Source of the DNA: CAINDI01 sp037127585
GTDB taxonomy: Bacteria; Verrucomicrobiota; Verrucomicrobiia; Palsa-1439
Length of the DNA stretch: 10,160 nucleotides
Direction of reading: 5' to 3'
NCBI GenBank assembly: GCA_037127585.1
Contig: JBAXYB010000107.1
Span: 1 to 10,160 of the forward strand
Part shown: positions 1 through 6,699 of the stretch, one piece after another
Numbering within the stretch: the stretch's first letter is position 1
Layout: the number at the start of each line of letters is the position of its first letter
Made by a program: the position numbers and the translations under genes
Notes under the pieces: model-generated
What the model was told of the DNA's origin: nothing
The model's input: the letters and a program-made list of their open reading frames with translations, nothing else
Databases searched by the model: none

Positions 1-710
1 AGGGGATTGACGGTGAGCGTGGCGTTGGCGCTGGTGACGGTGCCGGCGGAATTGCTGACGACGACGGAGTAGGTGCCAGCATTAGCGGGTTGTGCGCTAG
101 CCATACTGAATGAACTGCCGGTTGCGCCGGCGATGTTGGCAGCATTGTACCGCCATTGATACGTCAAGGGCGCGGTGCCGGCGGCGGTGACGCTGAACGT
201 CGCGGAACTGCCGGCGGTCACGGTGACGTTGCCGGGTTGCGAGGTGATAGTCGGCGGAGTGGCGCCGCCACCACCGCCTGCAACAATTGTGATGGTCAAG
301 GTGGCGTTGGGAGTGCAGCCGTTGCCGCCATCGCAGCCACGAACGGTGGCGACGGTGACACCGGATTGCGTGGGGGTGCCGGTGATGCGACCACTACTGG
401 CGGTCAAGATCAGGCCGGGCGGCAGCGGCGACGCAGTGTAGCTCGACGCGACTTGCGGGCCGGTGGTGAGACGGAAGGAGAATGGCACACCGTTGGTGCC
501 GGTCGCCGTGGACGGACTGGTGATGACGGTGGAGGCGCCGGAGACGGCGTCGACGCCGCCGAGCAGAGCGGAGAGGCCGATGCCCCAACGGAAAATGATC
601 GAGATGGTAGGCGTGAAATCAGTGATTTCGGTGAGGACTTGCTTCGCAACCGGCAGGAGTTGCAGGATGATGGCGAGCGAGACGGACGTGGTCTTCGCGG
701 TTTGTTTCAT
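1..710 (-). CDS. Membrane-anchored Ig-like (He_PIG + I-set-like) protein, candidate flavoprotein, 3' end outside window
   Basis: This is the last visible gene of the operon and runs off the left edge with 236 codons visible. The ATG at 710 lies 6 bases after the dsbD stop, and AGG at that stop can serve as the ribosome binding site. Residues 9-20 and about 35-52 are hydrophobic and look like membrane segments rather than a standard cleaved signal. Directly after the second comes D54-A-V-S-G-A-S60-T61, matching the D-x-x-S-G-A-(T/S) motif to which ApbE enzymes attach FMN. Residues about 62-141 form a He_PIG-type domain (LPPGL, ITGTPT) with a CDGGNGC cysteine pair. A Gly-rich linker follows at about 142-149, then an I-set-like Ig domain at about 150-236 (YQW, AGTYSVVVSN) without the vertebrate-type cysteines. 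More Ig repeats probably follow. The domain types are clear; flavinylation and function are inference. Confidence 0.82.
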   Translation of the reverse strand, partial: MKQTAKTTSVSLAIILQLLPVAKQVLTEITDFTPTISIIFRWGIGLSALLGGVDAVSGASTVITSPSTATGTNGVPFSFRLTTGPQVASSYTASPLPPGLILTASSGRITGTPTQSGVTVATVRGCDGGNGCTPNATLTITIVAGGGGGATPPTITSQPGNVTVTAGSSATFSVTAAGTAPLTYQWRYNAANIAGATGSSFSMASAQPANAGTYSVVVSNSAGTVTSANATLTVNP

Positions 711-716
711 AGTTGG

Positions 717-2207
717 TTACCTCATGGCGACTTTCGTGGACTTTTCCTTCGGGGTGAGGACGACGTACGTCGGCAAACCCAGCGCCCCGAAGTAATCTAA
801 AATCTCTTTGGCCGGCGCTTCGTTCGGGTGCTCGGCCGGCAGTTTGATCTGGACGTATTCGCTGAGCTGTTGTTTGACGGCGGCGGACCGGAAGGTGGTG
901 TGTTCCATCGCCGAACAGTTCTTGCACCAGCTCGCGTAGAAATCGACGAAGACCGGTTTGCCTTCTTTGTCGGCGCGGGCGAGCGTGGCGGCAAGTTGCT
1001 GGAGAGGGTCACCGGCAATTGGACCAGCCGGTTTCAACAATCCGTACGTGAGCCAGCCGTAATACAACGCCATGCCGGCAATCATGACGCCGAAGCCGTA
1101 CTTCACGCGCATCATCCACTTGCCGGGTTTCGGCAGGAACGAGAGGCCGGCACCGGCGAACGGCCACGGGATGCCCATGCCGAGTCCGAGCAGGAACGGC
1201 AGCGCTAGGCCGATGGCCAGGCCGCGGTTGTAGAGATTGGTGGCTTGTAACAGGACGGAAATAACGACCGGTGCGACACACGCACCGGCGAGGAGGGCGG
1301 CGACTGATCCCATTGTGTAGGCCACGACGAATTTACTTCTCCCTTCCGTCGCTGCGCCTCCTTGGAAACGTGAGAGATCGATTGTGAACACATCGAACAT
1401 GGCCAGCGCGAGGACGACGAAGACACCGGCGATGGCGAGGTTGAACCAGGGCGAGGAGTTGAGCGTGCCGAATTTCGCGCCGGTCAGAACAACGATGACG
1501 CCAAGTAATCCGTATGCGACGGCCATGCCGGTGGCGTAGACGGCGCCGAGGAAGAAGCCGCGGCGCTTGGAGCCGGCTTGCGCGCCGGCGCCGATGATGG
1601 CGAGGTTGATGGGGATGAGCGGGAGGATGCAAGGGGTGAGATTCAGGCCGATTCCGCCGAGGAGGATCAAGCCGAGTGTGGCAACTAATCCAAGACCGGC
1701 GACCGGGGTGGCGGTCTTGTTGAGGAACGCGAGGAAATCTTTTTCGTTGAGGTACCCGCTGCCGCGCGCGGTGACCGTGAACCGGTCCGCCAGATCGCGC
1801 CACGCCGCTGGAGGAGTGACCGCGGCGGTGAGTTGCGTGGCGGCGGCCCCGTTTAATGGGAAGGTGCGGACTTCCGGGAAATAGCAGCGCGCATCGTCGC
1901 AACCTTGGAGGCGCACGGTCAGCGTCTTCGCGGTGGCCGGCACTGTGTACGTCGCGGCGAAGGTGCCGACGTAGGATTTGTTGATCTCGCCACTAAACTT
2001 GTCCGGCACGTCCGCCGGGACTGGGAGGAGGAAGGCGGCGGACGTGCCGTCCAGTTCAAAGCTGAGCCGGTCGGCATAGATGTGATGCTCGGCCGGCATG
2101 GTGAAAGTGACGCGGAGTTGTTGGCCGTCGAGCTTGGGCGTGACGCCGAAGGGGCTGTCGGCGAGGGCCGCGCCACAAACCAAGAATGTCAGGAGTAGGG
2201 CTTTCAT
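717..2207 (-). CDS. dsbD: DsbD-type thiol:disulfide interchange protein
   Basis: This inner-membrane reductase passes electrons from cytoplasmic thioredoxin through the membrane to periplasmic thiol proteins. All three expected modules are present in 496 residues. A signal peptide covers 1-17. An N-terminal DsbD-alpha domain has C103 and C108. A membrane domain at about 168-392 has a cysteine in each half, C193 in NLTPCILP and C310 in GACVAPVV. A C-terminal thioredoxin domain carries W427-C-K-N-C431 and a cis-proline at P479. The three cysteine pairs are intact, so it should be active. I chose the ATG at 2207 because it begins directly with the signal peptide; a GTG at 2228 would add seven residues and overlap the DUF4266 gene. 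It is shorter than E. coli DsbD but complete. The TlpA-like protein two genes upstream is the obvious acceptor. CcdA/ScsB-like naming is possible, but the three-module layout favours DsbD. Confidence 0.93.
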   Translation of the reverse strand: MKALLLTFLVCGAALADSPFGVTPKLDGQQLRVTFTMPAEHHIYADRLSFELDGTSAAFLLPVPADVPDKFSGEINKSYVGTFAATYTVPATAKTLTVRLQGCDDARCYFPEVRTFPLNGAAATQLTAAVTPPAAWRDLADRFTVTARGSGYLNEKDFLAFLNKTATPVAGLGLVATLGLILLGGIGLNLTPCILPLIPINLAIIGAGAQAGSKRRGFFLGAVYATGMAVAYGLLGVIVVLTGAKFGTLNSSPWFNLAIAGVFVVLALAMFDVFTIDLSRFQGGAATEGRSKFVVAYTMGSVAALLAGACVAPVVISVLLQATNLYNRGLAIGLALPFLLGLGMGIPWPFAGAGLSFLPKPGKWMMRVKYGFGVMIAGMALYYGWLTYGLLKPAGPIAGDPLQQLAATLARADKEGKPVFVDFYASWCKNCSAMEHTTFRSAAVKQQLSEYVQIKLPAEHPNEAPAKEILDYFGALGLPTYVVLTPKEKSTKVAMR

Positions 2208-2214
2208 GACGCGC

Positions 2215-2421
2215 CTAGTTGCACCCACATCCGCCGCCGCCGACTCCCTTGCCGCCGCTGGCGGACTCGCGACTGAACCACATGTGCTCGGCGTTTTTCT
2301 CGGCGATGGGATCGCGGTCGCCGCGCATGGTGTAATCGGCGAGGGTCTGGCGTTCCCAGGGTTTGACGTTGGCGCAACCGCTGGCAGCCAGCACCAACAG
2401 GAGTGTGGCGAGTCGTTTCAT
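2215..2421 (-). CDS. DUF4266 small lipoprotein with C-terminal GGGGCGCN
   Basis: This 68-residue protein has a hydrophobic N-terminus and a lipobox (A-S-G-C16), so the mature protein should start at lipidated Cys16. The mature part contains a VKPWERQTLA segment and an S-R-E-S-A-S-G-G segment, then a glycine run ending in Cys65-Gly-Cys67-Asn68 at the very C-terminus. This pattern fits DUF4266, a family of unknown function; I assign it by recall of the pattern, not a search. The gene starts 4 bases after the tlpA-like stop and ends 7 bases before the dsbD start. The paired cysteines on a flexible Gly tail, between a thioredoxin-like protein and DsbD, suggest a thiol substrate or a metal-binding tail. 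That role is inference. Confidence 0.85.
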   Translation of the reverse strand: MKRLATLLLVLAASGCANVKPWERQTLADYTMRGDRDPIAEKNAEHMWFSRESASGGKGVGGGGCGCN

Positions 2422-2425
2422 GGTG

Positions 2426-2914
2426 TCATTTCGCTTTCAGGAGTTCGTCGATCTCGGTGATGTATTGCTTCTTCGTCGTGTCGCCGTGGAAACCGTTGTG
2501 GACGAATCGCACTTTGCCGGTGGCGTCGAGGATGAACGACGTGGGCATGGTGTTGATGTTGGCTCGCGCCACGAGTTTCTTCTCGGCATCGCGGACGATG
2601 GTGAACGTCGCGGGGTGTTGTTTGAGGAAGCCGTCCATGTCGGCGCGTTTTTCGTCGACGTTGACGCCGAGGATGACGACGCCTTTGTCGGCGTATTGCT
2701 GGTGGAGTTCGTTCAAGACCGGGAACGAGGCTTTGCACGGGCTGCACCAGCTTGCCCAGAAATCGACGATGACGATCTTGCCGGCGAGATCGGCCGGTAA
2801 CTGGCCTTCGAGTTTGGAGTCGGCCAGACTCGGGAACGCGTCGCCGACTTTGAGTTGACTGGTGGCGGCGACCGCGAGCAGCGCGAGGGCGAGCACAGCT
2901 TTATTGAGTGACAT
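2426..2914 (-). CDS. TlpA-like periplasmic thioredoxin
   Basis: This 162-residue protein belongs to the TlpA/ResA (AhpC-TSA/Redoxin) group of exported thioredoxins that reduce disulfides in the envelope. Residues 1 to about 18 form a hydrophobic signal or anchor. The thioredoxin fold follows, with the active site W56-C57-S58-P59-C60 inside DFWASWCSPC, and a cis-proline at P124 in TMPT. The ATG at 2914 overlaps the end of apbE by 14 bases and begins directly with the signal sequence. GGAG lies about 11 bases upstream. A longer reading from 3043 would run inside apbE with low-complexity Ser/Pro/Lys sequence and is less likely. DsbD, encoded two genes downstream, is its likely electron donor. 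Possible targets include the C-G-C tail of the DUF4266 lipoprotein or cytochrome-like partners elsewhere; the target is not shown by the sequence. Confidence 0.92.
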   Translation of the reverse strand: MSLNKAVLALALLAVAATSQLKVGDAFPSLADSKLEGQLPADLAGKIVIVDFWASWCSPCKASFPVLNELHQQYADKGVVILGVNVDEKRADMDGFLKQHPATFTIVRDAEKKLVARANINTMPTSFILDATGKVRFVHNGFHGDTTKKQYITEIDELLKAK

Positions 2915-3908
2915 AGGTTTGGAATCTCCGGGTTTCGTAGTTGCCTTTGGCGGTGAGGATGCAGGCTTCGGCGCCGGTGCAGGTTTCGATGAGACGGATG
3001 CCGTCGCGCGGACCGATGATGAAGGCGGACGTCGAGAGCACACCGGCCATCGTGCAGCTTGGGGCGATCACGGTGACGGACAGACAGCCGTTGTCGACCG
3101 GCTGGCCGGTGCGCGGGTCGAGGATGTGACCATACCGGCGCCCGTCTTTCACGAAGCATCGCCGGTAATCACCGGAGGTCGCGACGGCAATATCCGTCGC
3201 AGCGACGCTGTTCCAGCAGGCGCCGGGATGGTTGGGATCTTCGAGGCCAACGTGCCAGGCGTGTTTGCCGGGCGGATGACCGAGGGCACGGACGTCTTGA
3301 CCAAAATCTATAAGCGCGGACCGGATCCCGAAGCTGGTGGCGAGTTGGGCAACGCAGTCGACGGCGTATTCTTTGCCGAAGCCGCCGAGGTCGAGGGCCA
3401 TGCCGGGTTCGGGGAGGAAGACGCGGTCGGGTTGGCGTTGGACTTTGTTCCAGCCGACCAGCTCGCGCGCAGCGGCAATCGCGGTGTCGTCCGGGATGAT
3501 GGCCGGTTGGGCTTTCCAGTTCCAGAGTTGGATGAGCGGGAGGGCGGTGGGGTCGAACGCGCCTTGGGTCATGAAGGTGAGTTGATCGCAGAGCGTAAAC
3601 ATCCGGTCGGTCTCGGCGTCGATGGCGATCCATTCGCTGCCGGCGGCGGCGTTGATGCGGCCGATGAGGCTGTCGGGGAGGAAGCGTGAGTATTTGACTT
3701 CGAATGCAGCGACCCAGCGGAGGACGGTGTAGGTGAAGTCGCGTTCAGCGGCGGCGGTCGGCGCGGCGAAGGTGACGGAGCAACTCGTGCCCATTGCGAA
3801 GAAGGTGATCTTGTGGGTGCCGGTGGCCAGCGTTCGTTCTTCGAGCGACCGGAGGACGCGCGGTAGGACGGCCACGGCTGGGGCGGGTGTTGGTTCTAGA
3901 AGGACCAT
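2901..3908 (-). CDS. apbE: ApbE-type FAD:protein FMN transferase, no obvious signal peptide
   Basis: ApbE enzymes split FAD and attach FMN covalently to Thr or Ser in D-x-x-S-G-A-(T/S) motifs of envelope proteins, using Mg2+. This 335-residue protein shows the family signatures in order: A38-M-G-T41, G116-A-F-D-P-T121, D173-L-G-G-F-G-K-E180, A243-T-S-G-D-Y248, and G260-H-I-L-D-P-R-T-G268. Two points are unusual. The first 35 residues are Pro/Ala-rich but do not form a recognisable signal peptide or lipobox, although family members usually act outside the cytoplasm. The late motif, usually D-x-L-(A/S)-T, reads G289-V-L-S-T293, so the usual acidic metal ligand seems to be Gly; this may be a subfamily trait. 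The ATG at 3908 overlaps the DUF3570 stop by 13 bases and is preceded by GGAG at 4 bases. Two other operon proteins contain candidate acceptor motifs. Confidence 0.93.
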   Translation of the reverse strand: MVLLEPTPAPAVAVLPRVLRSLEERTLATGTHKITFFAMGTSCSVTFAAPTAAAERDFTYTVLRWVAAFEVKYSRFLPDSLIGRINAAAGSEWIAIDAETDRMFTLCDQLTFMTQGAFDPTALPLIQLWNWKAQPAIIPDDTAIAAARELVGWNKVQRQPDRVFLPEPGMALDLGGFGKEYAVDCVAQLATSFGIRSALIDFGQDVRALGHPPGKHAWHVGLEDPNHPGACWNSVAATDIAVATSGDYRRCFVKDGRRYGHILDPRTGQPVDNGCLSVTVIAPSCTMAGVLSTSAFIIGPRDGIRLIETCTGAEACILTAKGNYETRRFQTYVTQ

Positions 3909-5056
3909 GTCGCTCCGAGGGTGAGGACGTTGGCTTTCGGGTAGGCGCTCGACCAGGTCTTGCCGTCGAGGCCGCGCATGTCGTAGCGCGTGAACGCGGC
4001 GTCGAGGCGAATGTGGTCGTTGATCTGGTAGACGAGTTTGAGGCCGTAGGTGAAGGTCTCCATTTCGGAGAGCCGGTAATCGGCGGAGTAGTAATTGGGG
4101 ATTGGCGCGGAGTTGGCCGGGTCGGAGGGATCGCCGGGGAGTTGCGTGGCGTAGAAGCTGGCGGCGGTTTGGTAGTAGTACCGGAACAGCGGGGAGATGA
4201 TGAGGTGTTTGCCGATTTTTTGGAACCAGGCGACGCCGACGGTTTGGGCGTTGATGCCGTAGCTGTCGTGGTAGAACCGGTAGGAGCCTTCGAGGCTGCC
4301 GTTGAGCGCATCGAAGAAGTGGTTCGCGCTGAGGTAGAGGATTTCCTTGGATTTGTAGCCGGGACGTTTCTCGGAGAACGTCGCGGTCGGATCGGGATTG
4401 AGCGGGTCGGGATAGTCTTCGAAGTGGAAGCGTTTGTACGGATCGGCGAGGAAGCCATCGCTGTAGCCGAAGGTGGCGTTGACGGTGATGTAGGTGCGCG
4501 GGTCGAGTAGTTGCGTGAGGCCAATCAACGCGTCGGTGCTGTCTTTGCTTTTGCTGTTTTTCCAGAACTCGGGCTGGATGGTGTCGAAGTCGTGGGAGAT
4601 GCCGAGGTTGAGCGTGGTATTTTTTTCGTTGAACGTGATGGCGTCGTTGAGCGCGAGGCCGACGGAGGTGTAGTCGTTCTCGGTGCTGTAGGAGAATTGC
4701 GGCGACAAGGTGTGATTGCCGAGATGGAGACCAACGATCACGTTGCCGGCGTTGCGGACGTCGTCGACTTTGGCGAGCGGGACTTTATTTGAACCGGGGA
4801 GCGGGATGCCGCCGGTCGGCGAGGCGCCGGAGATGCCGTCGTAGACGTAGCCGGCCTGTAGGGTGAGGACGGAGTTGATGGCTTTCTCGAAGTAGGCCGA
4901 GTGGGTCGCGATGTTGATGCGATTGCCGTCCTCCTGATAGTACTCGTCCTTGTACGCGACCTGGTCTTCGGCGCGCGCGCGCGGGCTCGACACAAACTGG
5001 GCGAGCAATGCGATCCCGGCAATCAGTGGACTTCGTGATCCACGGTCTTTGTTCAT
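3896..5056 (-). CDS. DUF3570 outer-membrane beta-barrel-like protein with candidate flavinylation motif
   Basis: This is the first gene of the operon, 386 residues, starting at the ATG at 5056 about 50 bases after the predicted sigma54 start site. Residues 1-29 form a signal peptide ending in A-R-A before E30-D31. The rest is a series of amphipathic, aromatic-rich beta strands (for example LTLQAGYVYD, LNLGISHDF, LKLVYQI) and the protein ends in L-G-A-T-W-S-F. A terminal Phe after alternating strands is typical of outer-membrane barrels. I assign DUF3570, a family without known function, from this pattern and the ApbE/TlpA/DUF4266 neighbours. After the first strand it has D73-G-I-S-G-A-S79-P-T81, close to the ApbE acceptor motif D-x-x-S-G-A-(T/S). 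The barrel prediction is fairly sure; flavinylation is untested inference. A TorF/porin-like transport role is also possible. Confidence 0.85.
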   Translation of the reverse strand: MNKDRGSRSPLIAGIALLAQFVSSPRARAEDQVAYKDEYYQEDGNRINIATHSAYFEKAINSVLTLQAGYVYDGISGASPTGGIPLPGSNKVPLAKVDDVRNAGNVIVGLHLGNHTLSPQFSYSTENDYTSVGLALNDAITFNEKNTTLNLGISHDFDTIQPEFWKNSKSKDSTDALIGLTQLLDPRTYITVNATFGYSDGFLADPYKRFHFEDYPDPLNPDPTATFSEKRPGYKSKEILYLSANHFFDALNGSLEGSYRFYHDSYGINAQTVGVAWFQKIGKHLIISPLFRYYYQTAASFYATQLPGDPSDPANSAPIPNYYSADYRLSEMETFTYGLKLVYQINDHIRLDAAFTRYDMRGLDGKTWSSAYPKANVLTLGATWSF

Positions 5057-5079
5057 TTCGTTTCCTTAGACGCTACGGC

Positions 5080-5097
5080 TTGGCAGCAAACTTGCGA
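5080..5097 (+). promoter_or_regulatory. Candidate sigma54 (-24/-12) promoter toward the histidine kinase
   Basis: The sequence TTGGCA-GCAAAC-TTGC has GG (5082-5083) and GC (5094-5095) separated by exactly 10 bases, as sigma54 promoters require. It lacks the usual CG after GGCA and the W after TTGC, so it is weaker than its minus-strand counterpart. The predicted start is near 5107, giving a leader of about 200 bases before the kinase ATG at 5305. This would allow autoregulation by the NtrC-type product of the same operon. The long leader is a reason for caution. Confidence 0.5.
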
Positions 5098-5125
5098 TTG
5101 ATTCGCAAGGTTGCGATTTGCAACC
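5091..5125. repeat. Two adjacent palindromes between the facing promoters
   Basis: CTTGCGA (5091-5097) and TCGCAAG (5103-5109) are perfect inverted arms around TTGAT. Immediately after, GGTTGC (5109-5114) and GCAACC (5120-5125) are perfect arms around GATTT. Both have 5-base loops. They cover the predicted start sites of both directions and include the -12 elements. They could be operator sites or leader-RNA hairpins. The outer TTGGCA (5080-5085) and TGCCAA (5130-5135) make the whole 56-base block roughly symmetrical. Confidence 0.55.
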
Positions 5126-5135
5126 GGCATGCCAA
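5118..5135 (-). promoter_or_regulatory. Candidate sigma54 (-24/-12) promoter of the DUF3570-apbE-tlpA-DUF4266-dsbD-Ig operon
   Basis: Read on the minus strand the site is TTGGCATG-CCGG-TTGCAA, differing from the consensus TTGGCACG-N4-TTGCA at one base. GG and GC are separated by exactly 10 bases. The predicted start is near 5109, giving a leader of about 52 bases to the ATG at 5056. The neighbouring regulator gene encodes a sigma54 activator with the GAFTGA loop, which supports the assignment. No good sigma70 promoter was seen for this direction. Confidence 0.68.
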
Positions 5136-5218
5136 CGGCGCCGCGCAGGAGAAATGCCCGTGTTTATGAGGAAGACAGTCCACCGCCGAATTGACTCGTC
5201 GAGTGAGGTGCAAACTCA

Positions 5219-5237
5219 GTTGGCACACCCTGCCAAC
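5219..5237. promoter_or_regulatory. Candidate activator-binding palindrome (GTTGGCA-N5-TGCCAAC)
   Basis: Perfect 7-base inverted arms flank a 5-base centre. The centre at 5228 is about 119 bases upstream of the predicted minus-strand start, within the normal range for an upstream activator site of an NtrC-family regulator. The TTGGCA half-site resembles the -24 elements, but no GC sits at the correct distance in either direction, so it is not itself a sigma54 promoter. The assignment to the adjacent response regulator is inference. Confidence 0.5.
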
Positions 5238-5304
5238 CGGCTTTGCACTCGCCGGGTGGGCAGCGGCGCGTTTACACTCCGGCCACGATGCGGAGTGGAG
5301 CATA

Positions 5305-6699
5305 ATGAGTCAGACAGACCGGCGGCGGATTAGCGCGGCGGAAGTGATCTTGTTACTGCTGGTCGGGCTGATCGGTTGGGCGGCTTGGCGCACGTACGGG
5401 ATCGTGGCCGAAATCAATCGCGCGCCGATCGCGCTGGACCGCGTCGAACGCGAGTACCTCGACATCGCGGATCACGTGCAGGCGTTTGTGGATGATGCCC
5501 ACGATGCGGTCGCGAAGTTTGTCACCACGTCGGAGCGCGCCGAGTGGGAACGCTATCAGCGCCGCAGCCGCGCCTTCACCGCCTGGCTCGAGGAACGGCA
5601 GCAATACGTCATCCAAGGCAAAATCGTCATGATCTGGCCAATCGGGCTGACGGTGGATTTCAACAGTCTCTTGGCGAACTTGCACGACGCGGCGGATGGT
5701 TACAGCCGAGCCGTCACACCGCTCACGCAACCCAACCTCCCACTACTCCGCGCGGTGGAAATCGAGGAGGAGGCCGAAGTGAAAGCCGAACGGCTCGAAC
5801 AACTCGGCATGCGAGCGCGCGCCCAAGCTAACGGCATTCATCTGTTTCTCGAAGGCTCGCGGCGCTGGCTGGTGTGGCTGCAACGCTTGATGCTGGCGTC
5901 CGTGCTCACCTTGACCGCCGCGGGATTATGGTTGGCGCTGGTGATTTACCGGCGGGTCGTCACACCGTTGCGGGCCCGGCTCGTTGAAACTCAAGCCGTC
6001 CTCGAACGCCAACAAAAACTCGTCCACTTCGGCGAACTCGCCGCCGTCGTTGCCCATGAAATCCGCAACCCACTCAGCGCGATCACCACGCGCCTGTTCA
6101 CCCTGCAACGGTCGCTGACCAAAGGCTCGCGCGAAGACACCGACGCCACCGTCATCCGCAACGAAATCCACCGTCTCGACCGCATCGTCAAAGACTTCCT
6201 CGAATCCGCCCAGCCCAGCAGCCCGGTGCTCGCGCCGTTGACTGCGCCGCAAATCTTCGCGGAAGTTCAGCATCTCCTCGCCCCGACGTGCGAAAAAAAT
6301 GCTATCGAGTTAACGGTCGACGGCACGACTCCCGCTCCCTTTCTGGCTGACGCGCAACAATTGACTCAAGTGCTCATCAACCTCATTCAAAACGCCGCCG
6401 AAAGCATCGGCCAAGCCGGCACCATCACGCTCCGCGCCCGGACCGATAATCGCCGTCTCCACGAGCGCCCCGCGACCGTCGTCCTCCTTGAAGTCGAAGA
6501 CAGCGGCCCCGGTATCGCCCCCAATATCCAGCGCCGGCTGTTCGATCCGTTCTTCAGCACCAAAAAAGGCGGCACCGGCCTCGGGCTCTCCATCGCCGCT
6601 CGGATCGTCAATCGCCATTGCGGTGTGATTGATCTCCAGTCCCAACCGGGCCGCACGATCTTCACCATCATTCTCCCCGTGCACGAGGCCCAGCCATGA
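5305..6699 (+). CDS. Membrane sensor histidine kinase (NtrB/ZraS-like)
   Basis: This 464-residue kinase should autophosphorylate on His and pass the phosphate to the response regulator encoded directly downstream. TM1 lies at about 11-29 and TM2 at about 195-215. They enclose a periplasmic region of about 165 residues, mostly helical and without a recognised sensor motif. A dimerisation and phosphoacceptor domain has H251 in HEIRNPLSAI. The ATPase domain shows the N box around N359-N363, D399-S-G-P-G-I, F413-D-P-F-F-S-T-K, and G422-G-T-G-L-G-L. I chose ATG 5305 because GGAG lies 4 bases upstream and TM1 then sits normally; an in-frame start at 5191 would add 38 residues without sense. The stop overlaps the next gene as ATGA. 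The signal is unknown; envelope redox state or flavin/electron-acceptor stress is a guess from the neighbouring operon. Confidence 0.93.
   Translation: MSQTDRRRISAAEVILLLLVGLIGWAAWRTYGIVAEINRAPIALDRVEREYLDIADHVQAFVDDAHDAVAKFVTTSERAEWERYQRRSRAFTAWLEERQQYVIQGKIVMIWPIGLTVDFNSLLANLHDAADGYSRAVTPLTQPNLPLLRAVEIEEEAEVKAERLEQLGMRARAQANGIHLFLEGSRRWLVWLQRLMLASVLTLTAAGLWLALVIYRRVVTPLRARLVETQAVLERQQKLVHFGELAAVVAHEIRNPLSAITTRLFTLQRSLTKGSREDTDATVIRNEIHRLDRIVKDFLESAQPSSPVLAPLTAPQIFAEVQHLLAPTCEKNAIELTVDGTTPAPFLADAQQLTQVLINLIQNAAESIGQAGTITLRARTDNRRLHERPATVVLLEVEDSGPGIAPNIQRRLFDPFFSTKKGGTGLGLSIAARIVNRHCGVIDLQSQPGRTIFTIILPVHEAQP

Noticed and set aside
156..800. Plus-strand Gly/Arg-rich frame over the Ig-like gene
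   Set aside because: The minus-strand frame gives clear Ig-like domains and continues through the window edge; the plus-strand frame is low complexity.
2862..3689. Plus-strand open frame of 275 codons across apbE and tlpA
   Set aside because: It is opposite apbE, whose motifs are unmistakable, and has no ribosome site or domain of its own.
5191..5219. TTGACT as a sigma70 -35 element for the kinase gene
   Set aside because: No acceptable -10 element lies 16-18 bases downstream (the sequence there is ACTCAG).
5220..5236. TTGGCAC at 5220 as a third sigma54 promoter
   Set aside because: GC is missing at the required distance on both strands (CA is found instead), so I treat it as a palindromic operator candidate only.
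5191..5304. Upstream in-frame extension of the histidine kinase
   Set aside because: The added 38 residues contain the candidate activator palindrome in their coding sequence and no meaningful protein feature; ATG 5305 has a good ribosome site and places TM1 normally.
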